Of a DNA stretch of 64,000 nucleotides, positions 39,101-51,100 are shown one piece after another. Made by a program: the position numbers and the translations under genes. The notes under the pieces are model-generated. The model was not told the origin of the DNA and ran no database searches. It saw only the letters and a program-made list of their open reading frames with translations. This stretch comes from Sipunculus nudus (lineage: Eukaryota > Annelida > Sipuncula > Golfingiida > Sipunculidae): positions 38,712,401 through 38,776,400 of the forward strand of contig CM049317.1 of the NCBI GenBank assembly GCA_026874595.1. Reading direction: 5' to 3'. Within the stretch, counting starts at the first letter, position 1. Each line of letters opens with the position of its first letter.

Positions 39101-42100
39101 TTCATATTTAGTTAACAGCTTGCAATATTTATAGTACTTTGACAATATTTAATTGTTTATAAATAGTATTAGAAATACTTTCATAGCATCACAGCTTTTG
39201 AATTTTTTATCATTTTGTTTTGTCAGTTTAGGCAACCACAGAAATGCATCAGTGCTTAATTCAGTGCCTAATTTATTTTTATCTGGTGTTTCTTATGACA
39301 TCATTTTGAATTGTATATACACATTCTTTTATATATTTAATAAAATCCTGTTTTGGTCTGTTCCATCATACATTTCCTTTTAACTTTCCTATTTTCACTT
39401 TTTTACTAATAAAAAGAAATATACCACTGAACATTTGAAGAATAAAATGTTATAATAGCCCACTTTAATCATCGGTTTTCATGATCATGACACATTGTGA
39501 TTCAGTAGCTGACAGATCCATTGTGCTAAAAAATAATTTGTACCCAAATTTGAGGCCTAAAATTGGGGGGTCGTCTTATACACGGGGTCGTCCTATACAC
39601 GAGTAATTACGGTAGTTAATGAGATATTGAAGTTTTTGTATGAAATTTTTTACTATTCTAGGGGGTACTTTGGGGCCCCAAAGCTCGAAGGATATGGGTA
39701 ACAGAGACCTAATTTCTGGTTTCCATGGAGACTTTTCATAGGTCTCTCAGTGTGTCAAGAATGAAGATACTAGGTCCAGTCTTTAAAATTTGTGCCCTGT
39801 TAACAGATGTTCACATTTTAAAAGGTCTCAAAAATAGAGAAAAAAATTCGTTAAAAATAAAAAAATACAGGTGGCGCCACCAGTCTGCAGGAACTGATGG
39901 AACATCTCATGATCAATATGTATTCCAAAAATCATGACCATCAGTGATGTAGTTAATGATATATTGAAGTTTTTGTATGAAATTTTGGACTATTCTGGGG
40001 GGTACTTTGGGGCCCCATAGCTCGAAGAATATTGGTAACAGAGACCTAATTTCTGGTTTCCAAGGAGATTTTTTATGGACCTCTCAGAATGTCAAGTTAC
40101 AAGATTCTAGGTCCAGCGGTTACGATTTGTGCCCGGTTAACGGACAAACAGACTGACAGATGGACGGACAGACAGACGACGGACAAAGAGTGATCTCTAT
40201 AGCTCAGATGACTTACAGTCAGCTGAGCTAAGAATTATTGTTTTTTGTTATGTTTTTGGCCAAAACAACTACTATAGGAGGGGGTTGGACAGTTAGATCC
40301 AGGTGAAGCCACCCTAGAGCTGGCTGGCTGCAGAGAATGCCTCGCTTCAAGCATGCATGATTGGCCAGAAAGTTCAACAAGAGTGCATATAGAGGGGTTT
40401 CAGTAGAGCCTAGGTGTGACATGGCCTCAAAAAAACTTAAATAAAAGCTACAATTTTTGGTAAATTCCTTACAAATATCAGAATTTAGAAGCTGAAATCC
40501 TTACTTGTGCATGATGTAAAAATTAAATCAACAGTGCTTACAGGGGGAAATGTGCCATGGCCAAATCCGGGCAAAATTTAAGGGAATGATTTTATATTTT
40601 TGCAAACAACTTATAAATTTGTTAATTTCAGATCTAATTTTCAGCATTCATTTGAATCTTGACTAAATGAAGTTATATCCCTGAAAATAAGTCTCTAGCT
40701 TCAGCAAATATTATGTTAAGTGAGTAAATATATTTCTTGATTTTTACAAGGTGCATTATGTTCGGGCCCATAACTTCAACAAATTACACAATATGGACAT
40801 AATTTTTGGTATGTACATAGGAAATGTATGGAAGAATAGGCATACTAAATATGATCAAAAACACAGTGGTTTTGATATTAGGCTGTCTCGAAGTGTAACA
40901 ATGGGTTTTTTATGAAAAAACAGAGGTTTTTCCTGATTTTTTTACAAAGTCAATTATGTTCAGGCCCACAACTTAAAGAAATTACACTTAACAGACTTAA
41001 TTGCTAGAATGTTTATAGGAAATTTATATAAGAATTCATCTTGTAAATATTCAAACTCCTGTAACTCCCCTAAAATTCATAAAACCCAAATCATTTGAAT
41101 AAACTTGAGAGAGCTCATCTCTGGGATAATTGCTGTGAAAAATTAAGCAATTGGGCTGGATGAAATAGATTTTAAAAGTCTTTTTTTTTTTTAGCTTTCC
41201 CCCCGTAAAATGTAAGTTATTGCAGGTGGGGCCACAAAAAGCTCAATCCCACAACATTTGATATGTGACAGAGTTTTGCATAAAATTTGTGGATGCTAGT
41301 TCCCGCCATTCCTGAAAAATTATGAGTTAATGTACTGATGACCTATGACCCAAGGAAAAATTTGAAATCCTGTGGAAAATCAAAATTTCATTCAATATAG
41401 TATTCACTTAATTTCCCTGGTTCATAGAAATCTTTGCATATGATCTGAAGGTTGAAGTGTTCTTATTTAGTGACTTATCTGAAGGAAAGTGGGAAAACAC
41501 ATTTTGAATCAACAGAGATGGCACAGCCTTCATGTAACAGTCACTTGTCAGTCATGTCATGAGCAGGAATGTCACTCAGAAAACATAAGGAATTTACACA
41601 AGAAAAACAGTAAGCACTCATCTACGATGCCATACATCTGTAGCCTTACTTTCTGTTTATAATGACTGCATATTTCAACAAAACATACCGCCTTAGCATT
41701 TTTTGGAGATTTGTAGTTCAGTAACTTCTGGGCTGCAGTACTCTCCTTGTTCAGTCCTAGGATCTTGATGTACAACCTAGCCAGCTTATTCTAAAATATA
41801 TATATATATATATATATTAAAAATATAATAATCACAAGATATGTGTGGCCTCGATTATTTTCTCAGTGGGATACAAATCCACAAGTTATAATAAAACATA
41901 CTTGAGACCCAAGCATTAAGGTTTTTCACATTATCTATAGCACTTATTTTTTTTTAATTTTAAATAAAAAAGGAATGAAGCTGATATTGCTATTATTGAA
42001 ACAACAGTTTCTGATTAACTACAGAACAGGGCCTTTAGCAATGCAATTTTATTATCTCTGCAAAACTTGTATCTAATGGTATGTTAAACTGTAAATATTT

Positions 42101-45100
42101 TTATCACTAAGATCATAAGTAAAACTAAAAGGCACAGACTAACATGAGACCTGTCAGTCAGTGGAGCAGTAATTCAATATGAAGCGAGTGCTTTATATAC
42201 TTGAGGACAAAGGAAAGTAAAAGTGTAAACAGAATTTGCATTGATCACAGACTGCCTTTACAGGCTCACCTGTATTACAAGTAAAATATGGTTTACCATT
42301 GTTGGTGACACTAAAGATATGAATGATCAGGTTTTCTTTATATTTTGTGTGATGACAATATACATACCCTTAATGAAAGTTATGCATGGAACATGCATGA
42401 AAATGCATGGATGCATGGATGATGCATAGAACATGTCTGGAACACACTGGGTAAATATTTTTTTTTTGGGTGCATTGACATGCATGGATATTGCCTGGAC
42501 TTGTATGGATATGCATGAGCTTGCCTGGGAAACAATGAAATAGATTTTCAGACAACATTTCAGGTGTCTGAATATACATGGATTTAAAATGGAATATGTA
42601 TGGGTAAAATTGACTCTACTGATTAATCCTGGTTAGCCTGAGTTGAGCTAGCATGGATCATGCATGAAGCACTTTAGATGATATTTTCTGACCAAGTCAC
42701 TGTCTGGATTTCCCCGGGACAAAAGTCACTTGTAAAATTAGGAATTTCTGACTTAGCATGAATACGGGGAACTAAAGAAGAGCTTTCCTGATAGTCTTTG
42801 CCTGGACTTGCCTGAAGCAGAGGTCACGTGTAAAACATGTTGGTGACTTGCTAAACCAGTTTCAAAACCATAGCCATCACATGACACCCGTGTCTATACA
42901 CACAACCTGATGAGGGTCTTCATGCAGTTATCTTGCTGTTACAGTCATCATGAACAGGAGAACTTCAAGAAGTGATCTGAACACTAATCGTCTAAAATCT
43001 CATAGAAGAGGAGTCATCATCCTTTGCATCTCTGTTGGTGAGTATTCAAAAGATAAATTTAACTGTACGTATTGATATTTATCCCCAACATGGAGAATGA
43101 ACATGAGAAATCCATTTGTAAGCATTACCTGATCTGCTCATGAATATAATTCATGTTGCTAACTCAGAATTGCTGATACAGTTTTACGTTCAAAATAAGC
43201 CATTTCAGTGTCTGATATTTTATCATGCATGAATTGCTTCTTTATACTGTATTAGGCCAAATCAGAGGAAAATTAGATGCTTCACAAAACTTTTAATTTT
43301 AAAATGTTGGTTGACACTGTCATACTGAAGGTGACCAGTACTGTCAGTGGTATTACAAGGTCAAGGACACCCAAGGGGGATAGGTCAGTTGGTATATGCC
43401 ACTTACCAATCAGTGTTTCTAAACCAGAAGTGCAGTTAGTACAGTTACTCAAGTCACTGACATCTCAACTGAATGTTAAATTCTGAGTTTTAAGCAGGAG
43501 AGGACCTGACTACAGTCAAGAGAGACCTCTCAGTTCTGGCTTAATGCATTAAATCATGAACAAGGCCTACAGGCCTAATGCAAACCTGTGCAATGGGATA
43601 TACATCAGGTACAATGCTTCCATGTAGGACCGTTACTTTTCAAGTACGTGTGACATGTATATGTACAATTCAATCACTATACATTTTGAACCAAAGTGCA
43701 TGTACCAATTACACAAACGTCACTGCTGAAATACGTCATGGATGCACATAACACAGAATAGATTGCAAGTGGCACCACCAGTCTTGTGATAGAGAAACCC
43801 ATCAAGGCCTACAGGTCTAATGCGAACCTGTGCAATAAGTTTACACCAGGTATTATGCTTCAATGCTGGACCATTACTTTTCAAGAACATGTGTAATATG
43901 TATATGAACAATGCAAGTACTTAACACTTAGAACAAGAAAAAATTAAACAAACATCACTGCTGAAATTCTGGAATGGGTGCACACAACACAAAAACTAGA
44001 ATACGAGTAGTCAACAAGCAACCACATGTATCCGCCAAAATCAGAGTGGGACCGGTGAAGTGAGGCATGGATTGAGAGGCAAGGGGAAATAGAGTGAGGT
44101 GTGTTGCATAATAGCCTGGATGTCTGCAGCTGAAATGTGTATGTAGGTTGCACCACCTACCACAAAATACAGAAAGCTGTCTAAGTTGTATACATATGCA
44201 AAATTTAGGCAGATAATTCAAACCACTACTTGTATATGAGTGATTTTATCCCACAGCAGATGAACAGATGGAGGCTGTGCAAAAATGGGTGCAGGTGGCG
44301 CCCCCAGTTTTGCGTGTGATAAAGAGCTATGGGAGATCTATACACATGCAAAATTTTTGCCCAACTGGTCAAAAGGTTCCAGAGATATGAGCTTGGATGT
44401 CTGCAGCTTAGACGTGAATGTAGGTGGCGCCACCTGTCATAAAATCAAGAAAGCTGTCCAGAATGTATACACATGCAAAATTTCAGGTGGATAAGTCCAA
44501 CCAATTCTGAGATACGAGTGTTTTTATCCCAAGGCAGATAAATAGACTGACGCTGTGCAAAAATGGTGGCAGGTGGCACCACCAATTTTGTTTATGATTA
44601 AGAGATATGTGAGACCTATACACAAGCAAAATTTCAGGGGGATATGTCAAACGAGTCCTGAGATATAAGCCTGAATGTCTCCAGCGTATACATAAATGTA
44701 GGTGGCGCCACCTGCCACAAAATCCTGAGAGCTATTCAAGATGTATATACCTGCAAAATTATAGGCAGACATGTCAAACCACTGCCGAGATATAAGTGTT
44801 TTTATCCCATGTGGCGCCACCAGTTTTGCGTATAATAAAGAGCTATGTGAGGATATAAACACACAAAATTTTTGCCCAATCCATCAAACAGTTTCCGAAG
44901 ATATGAGCTTGGATGTCTGCAGCATAAATGTGAATGTAGCTGGCGCCACCTGTCATAAAATCAAGAAAGTTATCCAAGATGTATAAACCTGCAAAATTTT
45001 AGGCAGATATGTCAAACCACTGCCGAGATATTAGTGATTTTATCCCATGGCAAACAAAGAGACAGACGCTGTGCAAAAATTGTTGCAGGTGGCGCCACCA

Positions 45101-48100
45101 TTTTTGCAATTGATGAAATGCTATGTGAGATCTATACACATGCAAAATTTTAGGAGGATATTTCAAACCAATCCTGAGATATAAGCCTGAATGTCTGCAG
45201 CGTATACATAAATGTAGGTGGTGCCACCTGCCACAAAATCCACCAATACCTCAATTTCAGATATGACCTATGTGACAAACATTGACATAAAATTTGGTGA
45301 TGATAGCTCCAGCCGTTTCTGAGATTTAAATTTTAATATGCTTTTTTGGACAGATGACAAAGTTTAACCTCCTGTAACTCGGCCAAAAATCTCTGAACTG
45401 AAACCATTCGAACAAACATGAGAGAGATTGTTCCAGGGATCATTTCTGTGAAATATAGGACAATTTGGCTGGACAGTTTCGGAGAAGAAGATTTTTAAAA
45501 CTTTTTTAGCTTTTTCCCTATAAAATCTAAGAAAAATGCAGTAAGAAAAAAAATAATCAAAATCTGATATAGTTTTTTGGATGACTGATTATTTGCAAAA
45601 ACTTTGGTGATGCTAGCTCCTGCATTTTTTGAGATAGCTATACAGAGATAACGTACAGACGACGCACGACACACGACATACGACGGACGACACCGCACCA
45701 TCGCATAAGCTCACAGGTTCGCTAAAAAACCAGGCAGATACTTCAAACCACTGTCAGGCTATGTGCACAGATGCATGAAACAACAGAAAACCAGAAGTTG
45801 ACAAGAGACAACGTGTCTCCGCTGAAGTCAGAGTGGTACAGGTGGAGTGACGGATGGATTGAGTGGTATGTCATACCACTGCTGAATATAGTCAACTAAA
45901 ACTCTGAGAAAAGGACATTAATTAATTCAATGAAAACACCTGCTGCCACTTGTCTGGTCTACTAGAAAACTCTCCAAGATGGACTGACATGCCACATTTG
46001 AGACCAATACCTTGACCAACTCCTGAGATATGAGCAATTTTCACCCAAAGCACATGTATGGATGGATGCCTTGTGAAAAAAATTGCAGATGAGTCAGGGA
46101 GAAATATACCAGCGACACGGAAGAGTGTGACTCTCTAGTCAGTGTTTTTTTTTTTCACCTTTCCGATAATTGCAGAACTTCCAACAGACTTTATATATGG
46201 ATTGTCTTCAGTTTGCCTTTGGGATTATTACCAGAACTCCACTTTTGGATTACAACAGATTGTTTTCGAGTTTAAACCTGACTATAATTCTCTTGGAAGT
46301 TTTATTTGAACTATTTACATGGATTATTTATGTTAAAGGACTCTTGTTGAGCTGTGACAGTGGTGTTATCCAGAAATCAAAGCCTAGGATCCGGACACTC
46401 TGGTACTGTACATTTTTGTTATTGATATACTGTGTAATTGTATTGATTTAGTGTATTGTAATGTTAGGATTGTTCTAAGAATAAATTATAATTATTTGTT
46501 AACAAAAAACCACTGACTTCTTTATTCATTCCCCTAGACATTTCACGCTGCCTTGTGTTGTGGAATCTTTTTTTTTATCTCTGTAACAAAATTTGTGCTC
46601 ATCATGATTACATGATCTGTTGTTATAAGGTTCCGTAACAATACAGACACAGTCTTGGCCTGTTGGTAAATCTGTTTACACATACTGAAAGACTTTGGCT
46701 TAAATGTTTTTTTTTTTCAAGCTGACATATTACACTTTTTATCAATATGTTTAGAATAATAAAAGATGCAGTTTTTTCATTGTTAAAGGTCCAATAATTC
46801 AGACATTTGCATAAAACTAAGTGATACTAGCTCCTATGGTTTCTGGGATTCTTATGTTAGTTTGGCCAAATGACTAATTTCAAATTCCAGTTACTCGGCC
46901 AAAATTAGCCAAACTTGAACCAGACGAACAAACTTGAGAGCACTTATCCCTGGGATCATTTTTGTGAAATACTGAACAATTGGGCTCAATGATTTCGGAG
47001 AAGATGATTTTCAAAGTTTTACAAGCTTTATCCATGTAAAATGTAAACTGATGCAGGTGACAACAAAAAAAGCTGTATCCCACAACATTTAAATTGATAT
47101 GTGACTGATTTCTGTGTAAATTTTGGGGATGCTAGCTCCTGCTATTCCTGAAAAATTATGGGTTAATGTACTGATAACTGATGACCCCTCTAAAAAAGGT
47201 TGATGCAGGTGGCGCTACCAATACCTAAATTTCAGATATGACTTATGTGACCAACACTGGCATAAAATTTGGCGATGATAGATCCAGCCATTTCTCAGCT
47301 TGCAATTTTAGTATGCTCTTTTTAACAGATGACGAAGTTCAACTTCCTGTAACTTGGCCAAAAATCACTGAAATAGGGCCATTCAAACAAATGTGAGAGG
47401 AATTATTCTAGGAATCGTTTCTGTGAAATATAGGAAAATTTGGCTGAACAGTTTCAAAGAAGATTTTCAAAGGTTTTCAAGCATTTTTCCCGTAAAATGT
47501 AAATTGATGCAGGTGACACCAAAAAAAGGCGGTATTCCACAACATTTGATATGTGACTGATTTTTGTGTAAAATTTCACGATGCTAGCTACTGCTGTTCC
47601 TGAGAAATTATGGGTTAATGCACTGATAACTGATGACCCTTGTACAAAAAAGGGTGGCACCATCAATACCTAAATTTCAGATATGACTCATGTGACCGAC
47701 ACTGGCATAAAATTTGGTGATGAAAGCTCCAGCCGTTTCTGAAATTGAAATTTTAGTATGCTTTTTTGGACAGATGACTAGGTTGAACTTCCTGTAACTC
47801 AGCCAAAAATCACAGAACTTGAACCATTCAAACAAACATGAGAGAGATTGTTCTATGAATCTTTCTGTGAAATATTGGACAATTTGGCTGAACAGTTTCG
47901 GATAAGAAGATTTTCAAAGGTTTTTTAGCTTTTTCTCTATAAAATCAATGAAAAAGCAGTTAGCCGAAAATTAAGCAAAATCTGATAGTTTTTAAGATGA
48001 CTCATTTTTGTAGTATGAGTTAATAAACATGCGACGGACAACTTCCTACGGATGAGGGACAACACCACACCATGGCATAAGTTCACAAGTTCGCTAAAAA

Positions 48101-51100
48101 ATAATGCAGATATCACTTGTGTAAGATTAGTAAAATATTAAATTTCTGTGAGTAAAATATTACATTTCTATGAATGATTTCAGAATTATACTAATGGAAT
48201 TTTCTCTCTTTTCTTCTGCATTACTACAGTTTGACTCACATTCGGAGTTACATTCTAGATAACTCATTCATCATGTAATAAGAAACAAGGGATCCATGGG
48301 TCACGGCGCTCAGCTGAAGTTTGAAGTTTTTGCAAAGGCAAAATATGCAAAATATTCTATTGTAATGTTATTCATATATATAAGCATAGAGGGAGGGAGG
48401 AAGAATTAGAAATCTGAAGAGTGATGCCAAGAGTATACAGGAATCCCAGTGAAGGTAATATCAAAACATTTTTTAACTGCTAGGGCTGGCACACCAAGAG
48501 TTAATTTTTGGTCAACATGGTTTCTATTCATATACTTATTTGGAGATAGGTTTTGCCTCTAAAACAACATGTCATAATCACTGTGTAGGCATGTAAAATA
48601 AGATTTATATCACTCACCTATCATTTGAGACAGGGGGCTCTAAATTTTAACAGATTAAAACAAAATTAAATGTGAACAAGCAAATTCTTGGAATTAATGT
48701 CCCCCGCTTTGGGCTCTTGTTGTCTTTCATGCTTGATAAGCAACAAAAATTATGACATGTGGAGAAAATCTTGAGAGCACATGAAAACTTAAACAAATGC
48801 ACCATGTAGAGTCAATGATTTTCCGTTTCAAAAACAATGCTTTTCCATTTCAATCATCACCAAATTCCGTTTAAATTCCGTTTTGTATTCCTGGGGGCCA
48901 GATCCATTATTTTTGCTGACAAGATAGTTTATTTTACTGTTTTTAAATCATATAAAAAGATATAAATATGTCAAGTCTTTATGTAACTTGTAATGTACAT
49001 TTTTACACTACTGTGAACAGATCTAATGGAATGGGAAAACGTTGTGTATGTAAATTTCATTCATTGCTAAAAATCCAGTTCAAGCCAAATGCAGATTTTA
49101 TTACCAGTACCTTAGATGAGACTGTAACAGGAACAATTATTGTGTAGTCTGATCATTCATTATTCTTATTAAAAATAAAGAAGGAAAAAACAGTTCATAT
49201 TTAATCTTTTAATGTGACATGTTACATTATGACAAGAATGTGATATTCAAGTTAGGCCCTACTGTTTAGTGTATTCAGAACTGCTCCTGCTAATTTAGTT
49301 TTCCAATTCTGACCCTCTGAATTAACAGGTAACATTTATAAAATTAATTATTACAACAGTAATTATTAGGTGTTGGTACATTCCTGCACATGTTAAACCT
49401 GTTCCATGAATCAGCAAGTAGTCCCCCAGCCAAGGATAATAAATAACATGCTGTCAACAAGGGCTGATAAGAGGCTAGAGTGCTCAGCTGTACACATGTA
49501 CATGGTAACACTCTAAGCACTGGCCAGTTCTTAATGAAATTTGTGGTGGCACATCTTCTAAGTTGTGTGTAAAGTAAAATAAAATAACCATAGAAAAAAA
49601 ATAAAACAACATAATTCTTTTTTATATTTACTCTCATAATTTCAGGCTTCTGTCTATATTTATTGTACATTTGCATTTACACCGTTCCCAATCTGAATCA
49701 TAAAACTTCATGATTGACGATCTCATTGACTGTTTATAACTGTCAAAGTATATTAACTTACAAGGGCACGACATCGTTCTGTCGAATCACGTTATATAAA
49801 AATTGTTGCAAAGTGAACAAAACCCAGGTTTTCATTCAATTAAACACGATTTCGCAAGAACTGGCGTTATATTTCTGTGAAAAGAAAGTGCCGGTTCCTC
49901 AGTGACATGTCAAGCGCGGGCATATAAGAGATTCACTGCGCGCGGCGATATGATACACAAGCGAGCTTACTTTGAAAACGAGCACAAGTGAATGCGCTGT
50001 CAAGGAAACGGGGACAGCTTGTTCTTGGGCATATTAATTAAGGTCAACGCATAAATTATGCAAAGTACCTACTCCTATTTCTGACAAAAGTTCACGTGAC
50101 TCCATCGCTTTCTAGCGGTGAAGGCTTTGAAGAATGCCCCCCGTGCATTTCCTTTTGACCAGTTATAACGTGAGCGTAAATATGAGTTAAAATACCAATT
50201 TAGTTTTGATTAAACTGGAAAAAGTTTGCATTCAGCGTGATTATTTTCCCAAAAAGGCAGACCTTTGACATTTTGCATGCATTACAAAGTTGGGTGCACT
50301 GCGTTCTGGGCATTGCCGTTTGAAAGCAGGGGATTCCCCTGAATCGTAAGGGGTCACGTGTCTGAATATTAATAAGCCTAAAGGTCAGGCACATTGCATG
50401 TTTTAGGGTCGACTCGCGGGTCACACCTGACACCTGTTACGTTAAGCCATGGGTCACTACATACAGTCATGCGAGCTATGATGTTTGATAGCCAACGCAG
50501 GGGCCTCTATTTGACAGTAACCGTGGTGCAGGTCACCATTGAAAACTGATATTAAACGATTCTGGATTTCTGAAAGCTCTGAGGAATGGGAAATGCCAAT
50601 ATCATGTGACTTGGTGAAGAAAATTCTAAGTTTTTTCCAGGTTACCCAGACTCCGTGTCAAGTTGCAAATTCCGTTTCAAAATGCGTTTTCCGTGAATTC
50701 CGTCCGTTTCCCGCGATCACGGAAAATCATTGGCTCTAACCATGACATGTGGAGACATCTGCAGATGAACATAAAAGCTAAAACACATTAAGAAACAGGA
50801 CCAAAATCCACTATGACATGTGAAGACATCTGCAGGCAAACATAAAAACTAAAACACATTGAGAAATTGGACCAAAATTTAATAATTTTGTTTTTGAGAT
50901 TCAAATAATTATTTTCCTGATAGACACTCCAAAACCAATCCCAACCAAGGTATGCATGAGAGCAATCACTGACCCAAATTTGAATGCAATTGGATAAAAT
51001 TTAGGAAAGTTATCACATGGAAATGAAAAAACCTGACGGACGGACAGAGAGACAGATGGACGTACAAACAGACAGACAGACAAACCAAAATCAATGTCCC

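Larger units (their letters stand above)
36360..39612 (+). mobile_element. pogo/Tigger-like DNA transposon inserted in satellite array 2
   Basis: The left end starts CCGTATTTACTCGTGTATAG. The right end is the inverted CTATACACGAGTAATTACGG, 25 of 26 bases matching. The satellite text GATGTAGTTAATGAG is split as GATGTA | element | TAGTTAATGAG, so TA is the target-site duplication, as in the Tc1/mariner/pogo group. The unit is 3253 bp. Inside are an approximately 845-bp tandem duplication (about 36484-37226 and 37345-38070) and a transposase remnant at 38041-38241. No complete transposase remains. Confidence 0.88.

Noticed and set aside
46140-46540. Segment with a T run, a hydrophobic open frame and AATAAA, considered as an LTR or terminal exon
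   Set aside because: No matching second LTR, primer-binding site or recognisable protein was seen.
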